Shown here piece by piece: positions 1-11,719 of a stretch of 64,000 bases of DNA. The stretch is from Rusavskia elegans. Taxonomy: Eukaryota > Ascomycota > Lecanoromycetes > Teloschistales > Teloschistaceae. The position numbers and the translations under genes are program-made. The notes under the pieces are model-generated. The model made no database searches. It had not been told where the DNA came from and worked only from the letters and a program-made list of their open reading frames with translations. The stretch lies in contig SAUG01000055.1 in the NCBI GenBank assembly GCA_011316305.1, forward strand, positions 1 to 64,000. Direction: 5' to 3'. Every line of letters starts with the position of its first letter. Positions within the stretch are counted from its first letter, which is position 1.

Positions 1-1074
1 GGGCTTGAGAGGGCCTGTGGTTGTATCACGTACTTTGCAATAGCCCTTAATATACGCCCATGCAAGCGCCGAATGGGAGCCATTGAAAGCTTTGTATTGC
101 ATTACATGCGTAAGCTCATGGAGTAATAGTTTAGTCGCCTGCTGGAATACACGGTCTCTTCGCAAGGGAGTCCTGGCTAATCTAGATGACCGATGCAGAC
201 TTGTATAGATTCTGTTACCATAGGTAACGGCTGCCGCTCCACCAAACGCAAAATTGGCGCCGTAGTATACTTGAACGTCATCGTCGTGCGAGGTACCATA
301 CAGAGCGTTGATAAAGAAATCTTGATCTGCCGTCGTTTCTTCCCCATTGCCAGCGTTCAGCACCAAAAACCCCAAGTCAGCAAACATGAAGGCCGGTATC
401 ATCACTGCGCTGAAGGTGAAGCATTGTAAGTCTTGCACCAGCTCTTGTACCGGCTTAGCGATAGTAGCTCCTACCCTGGCAATTTCGGAGGTTAGCATTT
501 CGCTCTATCGATTTGATCAACTGACTGAGAAGAAGTAAGACTTTTGGAAGGAGATATCAGAGATATCAGGTGGGGCGTAATTTTACTTTTTGATCCAGTT
601 TCGGATGTTCGATGTCGGTTCTCGGTGTACAATGTTGGAAGGCGAACTATGAATCGATTCTTTACTTTGGATAGCTGCGATCGCTGCGACAATGAAAGGG
701 AGCCCTTCTGAAACCAACGCGGCGACCTGCCTTGGGTCCACGCCCAGTTGCCTTAAGATAGACGGTAAAGTGCTTTGTAAGTTTGCAACATGACTTTTAT
801 CCCATGTTGCCGGGGTAAGCGTCTTGGGGACCGTGAGTTGGAAAGAAAAGGGGCGCATCCTAGGATTATCCGGATCGCTGATGGTGTAGCTGTGCACCGA
901 CGGATCTCGAGGGGGCCCGGGTCGAAGACATAGAGGGTTATTCTCGTCTTCGGTCTGTTGCATACAGTTGCGATTGAACCTGGAAGCAAGACTCCTGCTA
1001 CTTGGGGCACGCTCGGCCGCAAAAGAAAAGGCCAAATTCAGAAGAAGAACAGAGGGCAGCAAGCCGAGATGCAT
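1..1074 (-). CDS. Secreted HELTH zinc metallopeptidase-like protein (partial at left edge, 2 exons visible)
   Basis: Exon 1 is 1074-587 and the intron is 586-476 (GTAAAA donor, GCTAAC branch point 14 nt before CAG). Exon 2 runs from 475 off the window edge. The splice keeps the frame: exon 1 would otherwise stop at 583-585, just after the donor. At least 321 residues are visible. The N-terminus (MHLGLLPSVLLLNLAFSFAA) is a typical signal peptide, so the protein probably enters the secretory pathway. Exon 2 encodes HELTHVMQY (HELTH about residues 282-286), a HEXXH zincin motif with two zinc-binding His and the catalytic Glu. A third zinc ligand is not identified and may lie beyond the edge. The part before the motif is rich in Gly, Ala and Tyr. 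I cannot assign a peptidase family; the substrate is unknown. Exon 2 alone could start at an ATG at 498-496, but the splice and signal peptide argue for one joined gene. Confidence 0.72.
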
Positions 1075-1588
1075 GATCAGGGGATTGTACTAGAAGCCAA
1101 CGCTGTGGTTAATGGAGACAATGGAGAACATCGGATACATTACAATCACATATGAGGCTCGCACGGGACTCAATCAAAGGAGCGGAAGTCCGCCTATGGG
1201 GCTGCGCATAGTCTTCTGGCGCATGGTATATGGTGAAACGGAACCAGCCCGAACTTGGTTTCGTACCAATTCTCGTAAGGCGTACCATTACGATCCGGTA
1301 TATCTCGGAGCAGCGGATGGACTTATAATGCGAGTTATGCAGTCGATCAATTGGATCCAGATTTAGCGAAGCGGCCAAGTCGTTTTGACAGTTGTTGACA
1401 CGGTACTGGATGTAAGTTTTCGAAGCCGACCAGCTTTACCGTTGTTCGCAGTCCAAGTCTTGTTCTTGCGGGACCTCTGGGCAGATAAGATCAGAAAATC
1501 CGAGCCCTTAGTGTGCTTGTGAAAACCCCTTCGATAATTTTCGAAGGCAAGCCGGGCACACGAGCCAATTCAAGATGTTAGCTAGCAC

Positions 1589-1718
1589 ACTCGGTGTGGT
1601 TTGTAGTGAGCAACCATAAGCGGTGTTGAGTATTGTTTGGCAGCAGTGCGTTTAAAACGCCCTGAGGCTACTATGACTACTAACCGCTTATGGCAGCTCA
1701 TTAAAAACCACACTCAGT
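1589..1718. mobile_element. 130-bp foldback / MITE-like element
   Basis: Two inverted arms of about 36 bp, 1589-1624 and 1683-1718, match with only a few differences. Both contain GTGTGGTTT near the outer end and CCATAAGCGGT at the inner end, and they enclose about 58 bp of unrelated sequence. The element lies between the metallopeptidase start (1074) and the dehydrogenase stop (1799). I see no clear target-site duplication. Size and structure fit a miniature inverted-repeat transposable element. A transcribed hairpin is the other reading. Confidence 0.6.
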
Positions 1719-1798
1719 AAGAACAATCCCTTCGCGTCATAACTATCTTGAATTGCACTGTAGTCATTATTTACATCAAGACATTCTAAGGCTATCAC

Positions 1799-3317
1799 TC
1801 ATTTCCAGCTCGTTAATGCGGGCGTCCCAGGAGCGGGCGGGTCCGAGAATCTCGTCTGCACAAACACCTTCTGGAGATTGTCTGCCCGAGCATCGAATTT
1901 CTGGTACAGGGTATCCATTTCGTCGATGTTGACGCGGTGACTGAGCATGATGGAAGAGTCGAGGCTACCGTCCTGGATCATCTTGAGGAGATCTTTCCAG
2001 TAGAGATGCACGGGTGCTTGACCGTTGCCGATGAGGCGGATACCGCGCTCCATGAGTCCGCCGATGTTGAAGTGGTTGGTCTGTCGAGCATGTCAGCGAG
2101 ACGTCAATGGAAAGATCATCTAGGGAAGACTTACGAAGCCGACGTAGACGCCGGTGATACCGCAACGACCGTAGCTCTTGACTGAGGTGATCATCTCGTT
2201 GATGATTTCCGAGGTATCGGTTTCCAGACCCAGCGCCAGCTCGATCTTGTGTCCAATACCCTTGGCGTATTCACCTGCAGCACATTCGAGAGCGACATCC
2301 GGGCCTCCATGTTCCATTTCTTTCAACATCGATGTAACGGTTTCGCCTTTCGGGAGATCGGTGTAATTCAAGGTCTCGACTTTGGGTGTCTTCGACTTGA
2401 CGAGATCCAACCTCCATGAAGCAGGACCGCCGTCGATGACGATGACACGCTTCGCACCACGCATGAAGCTCATCTCGGCGCACATCTGTCCGATAGGACC
2501 AGCCCCCCAGATCGCGACGACGTCTCCTTCTTTCACACCAGTGTCGACTACGCAGTTCCACGATGTCGAGAGGACATCTGACAGGTAGAGCCCCTTCTCA
2601 TCCGGAACGTCGTCGGGAAGCGGCAGAAGGTTGACGTCGCCGTAGGGCACACGAGCGTACTCGGCTTGTCCACCAGCAAAGCCCCCAGTGAAGTGGGAGT
2701 AGCCGAACATACCAGCCGTGCGACCACCGTACATGATGTTTTCGACCTTGTTGGTGTTCGTGCGTTCGCACTGCGAGGATAGCTTTTTCTGGCAATACAT
2801 GCAATCGCCGCAGGCGATCTGGAAGGAGGCGACGACGCGATCACCGGGCTTGAGATTCTTGATCCCAGGACCAACGGAGTCGACCCTGCCGCAGAACTCG
2901 TGGCCGAGGATGTCGCCCTTTTGGAGTTGGATGACGGCACCTAAGGAAGTCAGTGACATGCATTTGGCCTTGGATGGACGAAGAGGTTACCGTGATATAG
3001 ATGGAGATCGCTTCCACAGATGGTGCTTCCGGTAACTTTGAGGATGACATCGCGGTCTTCGATGATCTTGGGCTTGTGGGTTTCGACTAAAGCATGACAA
3101 TCAGGACGAGAAGGATCAGAATCAGGGTGTAGATGGATAGCGAACCGACTTCAACACTGTTCTTTCCATTCCAGACCAGAGCCTTCATCTTCTCGCCGGA
3201 AGGATCGCCATACTTCTCGCGGTCTCTGTCAGGGTTGGTCATATTCTGTTCGGTGACACCGCCTTCGACGTGGCCCATGGCCTTTTCGAGAACGTTGGCG
3301 CTCTGGGATACTGCCAT
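1799..3317 (-). CDS. Zinc-dependent alcohol dehydrogenase, formaldehyde dehydrogenase-like
   Basis: Four exons: 3317-3146, 3086-2991, 2940-2135 and 2080-1799. The introns are 59, 50 and 54 nt, and the last has a GTAAGT donor and GCTGAC branch point. The joined frame is 1,356 nt, or 451 aa. This is a medium-chain NAD(P)-dependent dehydrogenase. The GroES-like domain has CGSDLHLYH (Cys81) and GHE (His103, Glu104) for the catalytic zinc. Structural-zinc cysteines are near 133, 136, 139 and 147 (CGDCMYCQKK then Cys147). The Rossmann fold has GAGPIG near 235-240. An Asp at about 211 (YLSDVLSTSW) fits the third zinc ligand of the glutathione-independent formaldehyde dehydrogenase branch. The protein probably oxidises small alcohols or aldehydes in the cytosol; the true substrate cannot be read. 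A polar N-terminal extension of about 45 residues precedes the core. All key residues are present, with no sign of decay. Confidence 0.9.
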
Positions 3318-6300
3318 GTTGAAGATTGGTCACTATGTCGAATGGGTGGTTCTGATCGTTGTGGGAGGAAGGTAGGTAGGCGGTGGCAATTGGAGAGGAG
3401 ACGCTCTTGCTGTTGACATTGTGGGGTGAAATAAATTGGACGATACGTCATGAAAGCGAGGGGATTTCCGCACGGCAATCGTCGGAGTTGATTGCAACAC
3501 TCCCCGCGATCGGCGTTGCAATTACTGGCAGCCTGGCTGCCAAAATCGCGAACAGCTTTTCTGAGGTTAGGGTAGATAACCTGGAGATGTCCCTGCTGCT
3601 GTGAAAGAATGCTCGTCAACGTCGCAGGAACGACAAAGTGTCTTTCGAGTTCCCGACTCCTCGACTCCTCCAATACCAATCCGCCAAGGTTTTGCCAAGA
3701 CACTACTCTAGCAGTCTAGCCGTCTCTAGCTCTTGTATCACTCGAGTCGACTCAAAGACCAAACCACATATTACCTGGCGGCAAGTATCTGCTCTTGGGT
3801 CTGCGGCCTCAAATTTGCTGTTCATGTTTTGGTTTTCCCCAAAAGCTTAACACTTGTTCAATAGTACGCTCGGCGATCTCCCCCATCGACTCTGTACACG
3901 CACATAATTAAACCTGCTCATCAGCTACCTCCAGTCCTTTGAGCCCGCTTCCTTAGGAGTACCGTCGAAGCTCCTTTTGAAGTTCTACTCGAGTTTTCTG
4001 TACAGGACGGAGAGCATGAGAGGCGACGTCAACTAGCATTGGGATCCCACCAACGCTGTTTATAGCCCGTGTTTGGAGGCTCAACAAGTTGGTAAACATC
4101 AAGAATGACCTAGCCTAGGCCTTCTGTATTCCCTTGGGGTTGATGAGGGGCTGTGGCGTGTGTGGGTGAGGTTGGTGCAGATGAAGCTCGGATTGGAAGA
4201 CAGCCTTGCGATGCAGGCAACCACCTTCCCGTCAACAATGACTGAGCATCTTCATCCCCTGATCCGGGCCTTTATCAGATAGAAACCTATCAACTTTGAA
4301 CATCGTTCTCGATTCGCAGCCGTGTTACGCGCGGTGCCATTGACACCATCCCCATCGTCGGAGGCGCACATGCTGGCTGGCTTGCAGCTGTTCGCGAATG
4401 GCTTTTTGATCTTAACCCTCAAATATTGCACGAAAATGGGACTACTGTGTATGATACGCAAGGCTCACAAAGCTCGAGTAATGAATTACAGGTCTTGACC
4501 TTAGGCCATCTGGACGATGAAAGCCTTACTCGGGACTCCGTGGAGCTGCACTGCTTGGAGAGAATCTACTACTTCGAGAAAGTTGCCAAAATTATTCGAC
4601 CGAGTACCGGCTTGCTTGAGGAAACCTGATGAAATGCCTAAAATGAGTGGACTACTCTCCTAGGAGACAGCTCTGAGCCTGTTGTTTCGGTCCGAGTTTG
4701 AGTCCTTGTTTCCGATGGCGAAACGAGGGCAATATATATGAGCGTGCATGACCAAACCTGATCGATGGTAACGCCATTCGGATGCCACCACCACCACTCA
4801 TGGCACGGGATCAATCATTAATCAGGCCGTTTGGTATCCGGAACTTGAGCCTTTGCAAATAACGAGCGAAGAGACGTCGCGACTGAGCTTGCGATGCTAA
4901 GCCAGCCATTGAAATACAACTTTCGCTGGTGCGCAGTTCTGGTTTGTCTTGTTTCTGTTAGAACATCCTTGCCGCAATCAGTAGAGGTCATGGTCTTTTT
5001 AAAACTTGGTCTCTTCGAAACCATCATCTCCTTGGTCAAACTTTATCCTCGGTCTTGCCCGACAGACATTTGGGTTTGTAGAGACATATCATTGAAGGCC
5101 TATACTATACTTTGTTCTGCAGCAGACGAATGTTTGAGGATCATCGGTCGCCGATGCATAGAATCGACGGCGCCTTGCATTTCAATCTTTAATACGACAG
5201 TCTACAGCAACTCCATTCCGCCGTTCTTCTAGAGTTCACTGGCGTAGCCAATAAACCACGAACGGCGAAGCTGTTCGACAACTACGCCTACTCACAAGCC
5301 GGCATTTGCACACCTTTCCATCTATTCCGCGAACCCTTCGACCGTAAAGAACTCGATATCTTAATCCACCTTACGATCGCGTTAAGGGTGGTGACGGTTC
5401 GCGACTGACGCACGCCGTCTGTACTTGAACGATGAGACACAACTGGAACGATGGTTGGACATCAAAAATCGCTTGAAGCACCTTGCGTCGTATGAAATAC
5501 GTGCAACACTATGTCGGCGGTTTGGAAATCTGTTATGAAGCGAAGAGCAAAACAAATGAGCAAGAGCATAGCATCGACACTGACCAACTCGCTTGGGAAC
5601 ACCACAACAACCTTGCGAGGATTCATCCACTGCTCTGGACGTGTCAAATACCCGGTCATGAGCCCCGGACTCGAATTTCCTGGACCACGAGAAAGCTCGA
5701 CCACTGAGCAGCTGAGCAATGTCATCCATTTCGTGCGAGGCAATACGGCAATGTATGGTACGAGGTGTATGGCTTGTTGCGCTGCAGTGGGGGATGCGTT
5801 CAGTGTTACGTGAGGGCTGTTTTCGCCAGCCATCGAGAGCGGATCATCATCGTATCCGAACGAGCCACGTGACGGCTCGCCTTACTCTCCTATACCAGTC
5901 AACGGTATTGCGCAAAGAGTGGTCCCAATATTTAAATCTACCATCGACCTAATTACCCATACTCGGACGAATCAGAGGGTCGTCCTTTCATCGTCGCTGT
6001 AGCGATTGAGACAACATCATTCACCCCCTAAGGGCCGATCAGGTAACCTCAGGCGAGGACATGTCTCGTCGAGTATAGTAACGCCGGAATGACAAGCAGG
6101 TTACAACATTCGGTCTTCACTATGACGATCCAGCTGGATCGGTATGCAAGCAACGAGGCAAAGCAAAAGAACGGGCCCCTGGTTGCCTTATCGGCCGTCT
6201 GGTCCCGAATCCATTCCATCAACGTTGTAAGCACGGAATATTAACGGCGGGACATGGACGACAGGAATGAATCTACCCTGGATCGAGGCTGAAGCCATCT

Positions 6301-7426
6301 GGCTGAGACTTCACACACAACAGGTGCATCTGTCGCAATCACTTCCAAGTCGTCTATCGGATCTTCAGCGCGGCAAGCCCCCACTCCACCGATCCTCCTG
6401 GGGGACATTTTCGTGGGCAAGTGCCAGGGTCCATGTGAGTCGTTGGCCCGTCAAGAATAGATCATGTTCCGGGCTGATCCTTCCCCAGCCGCTAATCTCC
6501 ACGATGCATGCCGCCTACGTGATGATGCACATCAGGCGAATCGATCGACAAGAGTAAGGGGAAAGGGAAAGTCGGGCTCGTCGATCATAATGTCCGAAGC
6601 TGAGGGTGTGCTACAAAAGTTCGCCTACGGATTGGGGTACGATAAGGTTCTGTCGGCATGACAAAGACGCTGTACCTGTATATTGCATGCTAAGCCATTC
6701 GCTAACGTATCCATGGATGGCAGCCAAGTCCGAAAGGGCAAAGAATCGAGCAGCCCGTCCGGGAGTGTCCCGTCCCGCCAATCATCTTTTCTCCCTTCAG
6801 CCAAAGATCGTCGTCTAATTCTGGCATGTTCCTGGATATCTTATCATGAAACGTCAATCTGTTTGCCTTCCTTTCCGCCTCCGTTTGCTTCTCAACTCAC
6901 AGAGTCATGCCAAGTCCCATCGGCCAATGACCGTGTCACTGATGAAGCCATAAATCGATATTCACGTACCTCATTCCGTGGGCACGGAACTAGCAGCGGC
7001 CGTGGGTCATGCTCCACTCTCCAGGCACAGCATCCTGCCTTGTCTCACCGCCTCAGCATACCTTTATTTGATATTGATGGAGACACGGTAGCTTACGGCT
7101 CTCGAGGTACATGCCGCTTCCTTCACTTCACATCTGACATCCCAGAATTCCATAGGAGGGTGTGTAGCAAATGCCTCGCCAGTCAAGAAAAGGCAAACGG
7201 GCAATGCCTCACTCGTGTTCTTTTTAATAGCATGTTCGTACACGGTTGTAGGTGAACGGCAGAGAAAACGCATATATATGGGGTGGATGTCTTCGAACAA
7301 AATGAATTCCACCAGCAGCTTTCCAACAACTTCGCTTTCCTTCAGTCATTCTCTCAGCAAACCATCATTCAATCATTATTTCCCATATATAAATTCCTTG
7401 TACAGTTAACACTGTCTTTGTCAATT
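3318..7426. other. 4.1-kb interval without a supportable gene
   Basis: It holds the upstream region of the dehydrogenase on the left and the promoter of the plus-strand secreted-protein gene on the right. Base composition is like the flanking genes, so it is not RIP-mutated. Several open frames of 60-190 codons exist on both strands, but none has a recognisable domain, signal peptide or intron pattern, and they overlap one another in competing frames. I see no RNA gene or repeat. Confidence 0.5.
7386..7393 (+). promoter_or_regulatory. Possible TATA box for the 7427 gene
   Basis: TATATAAA ends 33 bp before the ATG at 7427, in a run rich in pyrimidines and CAAC/CATC motifs typical of fungal core promoters. 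A second TATATAT lies near 7272. If this box is used, the 5' leader is very short. This is a motif match only. Confidence 0.35.
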
Positions 7427-9683
7427 ATGCACGTCAAACCCCCTTTCCTGCAATTGGCCTTTGCAGCTTCCCTGTTTCCATTCTTCGGCCTTTCGGCAGC
7501 CCCTGGCGAGATAGTCGTCGGTACGACAGCTACTGCGCTGAAGCCCATCAACATCAATGACTTCGAGGCTGCAACTGGTGTTCACCGTCGAGCTGCCGAG
7601 GACTTTTCCCACCTTGACCCCAATACCCAGGCTCAACTCATCTATGGCCGCCCCGGAAGTAAGTACCCTTACACTCTTTGACGCAACCTGCGTCTCGCTC
7701 GGCTGAACCACCCCAAGAATGGGCGCAGTGACACGTCAAAGGACAGGAAGCTGACCATAGATAGATGATGGCCAACTTCTCCTGGCCAACATGACTTTGT
7801 ATGCTCCAGATGGCTTGCAGATCGTCATGATGGAGCGCTTTGAGCCCTTGACCAGCGCGGTGGACTGCAAGGGCGACGATGGAGAGATGTCCCTGACATT
7901 CAAATCCAAAGAAATATACGACCATGCCATCAAGACCTGGAGTTTCATCAATGAAGCCAAGAATGAGCGTTTTCTGCTTATCGCCAACCACGACGGATGT
8001 GGTCCTGATGACGAGCGTCAGCCATACCTGTGAGTCTTACTCGTCGATATCAAAAGTCTGATCGATCTAACAAGTGAAATAGAATCATAGATATCCGAGA
8101 GGATGCGGCCAAGCTCACCACCTATCTTACCGCTCAGCCAGCTGCCTGGTCCGACGTTGCAGGTACATACGACCTTGATTTCGGAAAGGCCGCCATGCCT
8201 CGGCCAGGTCCCCAACGACGAGGCCTCTTCGACTTCCTTGGTGGTGCGAGAGATTTTCTCCTCCACGGCGACATCGATTTCGACAAATCCGCCGAGTTCC
8301 CAACCGCTATTGGCACACCCGGACAGAATCATTCCATCATTGACATCCCAAAGTCCGTGGCTTCCCCATCATCCGATATCAACAGCTAACCTTGCATCAA
8401 GATTCTCCCTCGCCTGCACCGACTGCTACGTCACCGGCTCCTTCCAAGCAGTCGGCCGCCTCTCCGTCTCGGGCTTCAAACTCCAGGATTTCACCCTCGC
8501 AGCCTCCCCGCAAGACTTCGCCGCCAAACTCCAACTCGATACTAACATTACCGCTCCACTCGGCTCCCCCGATTCCCTCCAACACACAATCGAACTCTTC
8601 AAAGCCCCCATCCCTAGCGCCGGCATTGTCGTCCCGGGAATCTTCAGCCTTGGCGCGATCGTCTCCTACGAAGTCGGCGTCAGCACCTCTTTCTCTGGTA
8701 CAGCGAGCATGGCGTTCGGTATCACTGCTTCCATGCCCAATACCGCGGCTGTCATTGCAGATGTACGTCATCCGTCTCAAAGTTCGGCGACTGGATTCAA
8801 CGGAAGCGTATTCGATCCGAATTTCGACCTCAAGGCGTTGACGGCTAGTGTCACGGTGGCGGCGTTCGCGCAGCCAAAATTGTCATTTGGGGTTGATATT
8901 ACGAAGGTGGGACATTTGGAGATTGCGTTGGGGGTAAAAAGTCCCGTTATTAGTGCGACTTTGACCGGGGGTTATAGTATGTTTCTTTCTCTTTTCCTTC
9001 GATCTCCTGCAATGCCATGGGGGAAATTCACTGACTTCAATAGACAAAACCGGTCTCTGCTCGAACGAAGCGGGGGCTTCCAAGACTGGCGTACAATTGA
9101 GCTCCCAGGTGGCGCTGGAAGTGAATCTTGAGCTTGATGCCCAGCTGGGTGAAGACGACAAGGATACAGCGTCCACTGACGCCAAAACTCCTCCCGCCGA
9201 TCCCAAACCAGCTGCCGACGCGTCCGCGCCTGCCGACCCTCAAAAACAATCTAGCATCACTAATCTTGGAAGCCTTACATTCAACCTCTTTGTATGTTCC
9301 CACATCCCGTTCATACCCCTCTCCCTTCACCCCACCCTTTCTCCCTTCTTCTCAAAGCCCGTATTTGCCCTAACAAAACTAACAACCCCTCCACAAAGAA
9401 ACTATCCCGCCCCCTCCTCGCAAAATGCTTCCCCCTCAACCTCTCCGGCTTCTCTCCCGTCGGTGGCAACTCCACAGCAGCCAACGCAACAACAACGCTC
9501 ACGACCCTTCCATTTGTAAATGGTACTGCTACAGCGACTTCTGTGGCCGTGTCGACCGTCCCGCTTGATACCCTGCTTCCTGTCACCACTCTTGCTACGA
9601 CGACGGCAAGTGCGAATACGACTACTGCAGCGGCGGTGGTGAGGAGGCGGTCGATTAGAGGTGGGGGTTTTGAGCGGGGGTGA
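7427..9683 (+). CDS. Large secreted protein of unknown function, DUF7029-like, six exons
   Basis: Exons: 7427-7658, 7765-8029, 8083-8352, 8402-8976, 9044-9291 and 9399-9683. Donors are GTAAGT, GTGAGT, GTCCGT, GTATGT and GTATGT; most introns carry CTAAC or CTGAC before the acceptor. The joined frame is 1,875 nt, or 624 aa. Residues 1 to about 25 form a signal peptide (hydrophobic, ending GLSA-APG). Residues about 78-166 have the spacing I associate with fungal DUF7029 secreted proteins: Asp-Cys near 111-112, a W/F-rich stretch, then NHDGCG. A second conserved-looking region starts with ACTDCYVTG (Cys261, Cys264), followed by beta-rich sequence to about 448. Residues 480-515 are Ala/Pro/Asp-rich. 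The last 90 residues are Thr/Ala/Val-rich and end RRRSIRGGGFERG, with no GPI signal. It is probably extracellular or in the cell wall. The family name is from memory; function is unknown. Confidence 0.85.
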
Positions 9684-11719
9684 GGAGAGGTGAGGGTCAA
9701 GTATGAGTATGTATGAGTTTGTATGAGTATGTTGGGGCGGAGACATCTTTGCTAGCGTTAACCTGCTTTAATTTGTCTCAGACGCGGTGTCCCGGTGGAA
9801 AGACGCGGAAGCGGATGTACGAGTACTGTATACTTCTTGTACATGGAGATGAGAGTTGGTCCCAGGCGTCCGGTGTCCTTCACAGCACCCGTTATATACA
9901 TACAACTTCTCGCGGAATCCACGAAAATCATCACCTTTGTACCATTTCATCATCATCACCCGATATCTCCATCTCCGTAACGCCCACGGGAACATTCAAT
10001 CTGAACAACAGCTCCCCACATCTCCCATACCCTCCCATCCACACACCCCATATCCTATCCAAAAACCTCATATCCTCTCCTCCTTGAATTCCAAATATAC
10101 CATCTCCTCGCTCGTAAAAATAAAACAGCTTTCTGCCCACCCAAACGCTGTATTTCCGTTCTAGCGAAAGTAACGAGGTGGCTACTCCTTCCCCTGCTGG
10201 ATCTGCGCACCCTACCTGGTCACCAACCCGCCGAGGTCCATCTCGGCATGGAATCCAGCCAAACAATTATCCGAATCCTGGGACGCGATATAGCCCGATA
10301 TATCATATCAACGTCTTGATTCTCGAGGGTGCGTAGACGCAGTAAGAAGAAAAAAGGGGTAAACTTTCAGCGATGTTGACGGATGAATCGATATCTATCA
10401 TGGTCTTTTCGGATAAATAAAGTTAGACGGCAGGAATGATATGCGTATTTTATTTCGATATCTTTCGTGGAATGGTTACTCGCTTGGCGTGGATATCCTT
10501 TTCTTTCGAGTTCGATTGGATTGAATTGGATTGGATTGAATTGCATGAGTGTCTCTGGAGACTATTACCTCCTCTGATGCTAAGCGTCTTGTTTGGTGGG
10601 ATATCTGCTCTGTATATCAGGTCCGTTACTGCCACTGTTTGCAGATTCGGGATATTCGGACTCGGTGGCGGGGTTGAGTGGTTCACTGCCTACTTCGGAA
10701 GAAGAGATCTCAGTTGATCGGTATGGTAAATGATGAGTTTCTTTCCTGTCTTCATCCAGATCGGAAACGAGGACTTATCTTTTCTTTTTTTCTTTGGACG
10801 GTATTGGATACGCTAAGAAATAATGAAAGGGACTTGGCGGTTTGGAAGAGATAGGTTATTAATCAGGATTACGTTTTTTCGTTCTCCATATTGCTTTTGT
10901 TTATGGATCTTGGTGCTGAGGCCATCTTGGAACGGGAATTTGATGACGACACGGGAATAATTTTTTGAAACTTTTGGAGCTGTTTTGAGGCAGGGATGTG
11001 TGAAGCTTAACTAATAAGATATGCAACGCATTTCATTCCACAGAAATAGGGAACAGGAAAACCCCCTTTTCCATCAAAAGATGCGTAAGAAAGGCGTGTT
11101 TAAACTTGAAAAGACAGTCATACACAACGATACGGCAGGGTCTCGAGATCAAAAATGATCATTCAGACGTGGGCAATTAGATGGACTTATCGTGTCGGTT
11201 TTAAGGTAGGAGCTCGTGAATTCCACCACAACTTCACAAAGGGCCAGACTATCAGCTACAAAACATTCAACCACGACTGCAAGAAATTCATTTTAATCAA
11301 AAAGTCATTCTATTCGTCGAAGAAGTGAAAAGAAACGGTGATTGGACAAAGATACACTTCCTTCGATGAAAAGCCAGAAATGATGAGATCTATAACGAAA
11401 CTTGGGGATGGGATTAATTTTGGATGGCACGTTATATCGCAGTGAGGCTCTTGTGGAAATCACTGCAGTTCAGATTTAATTGGAGCAGTGAGGCGAGTAT
11501 GAGTATGAATAGATATCGGTATGTAGCATTGGAGGGTGGATAGGAATGAGAGGTTAGATGTTACTAATCGGACGAGTTGAGAGGAGAGAAAAGTAGTTCG
11601 AGTAGCGACGCACCGTGAGCTATGGATTGAATAATTGATGTATTGAAACTTCCTCTTCGATTATCAGCACCAAACATCAAGCTTATGAGCGCAAGCTATT
11701 TCATTCCGCAATATTCACA
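9684..11719. other. 2.0-kb intergenic interval
   Basis: This lies between the convergent 3' ends of the plus-strand secreted-protein gene and the minus-strand gene at 11720, so it should hold both 3' UTRs. I see short low-complexity runs: GTATGA repeats at about 9703-9735 and GGATTGAATT-type repeats at 10513-10545. I see no gene, RNA or transposon. Confidence 0.5.

Noticed and set aside
3239..3703. Minus-strand frame of 154 codons overlapping the dehydrogenase start
   Set aside because: It overlaps exon 1 of the dehydrogenase in another frame, and the dehydrogenase is well supported.
5382..5833. Overlapping minus-strand frames of 115 and 123 codons
   Set aside because: Two frames compete over the same DNA with a plus-strand frame as well; no recognisable motif or gene context.
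6683..7255. Plus-strand open frame of 190 codons upstream of the secreted-protein gene
   Set aside because: No signal peptide, domain or splice pattern; it is Ser/Pro-rich by composition and overlaps the likely promoter of the 7427 gene.
7283..7426. Upstream in-frame ATG at 7283 for the secreted-protein gene
   Set aside because: It would add 48 residues before a clear signal peptide and start ahead of the TATA-like site.
9311..9700. Minus-strand frame of 129 codons
   Set aside because: Antisense shadow of the Thr/Ala-rich last exon of the secreted-protein gene.
10513..10545. GGATTGAATT-type short repeat
   Set aside because: A brief microsatellite-like run with no structure or neighbours that give it a role.
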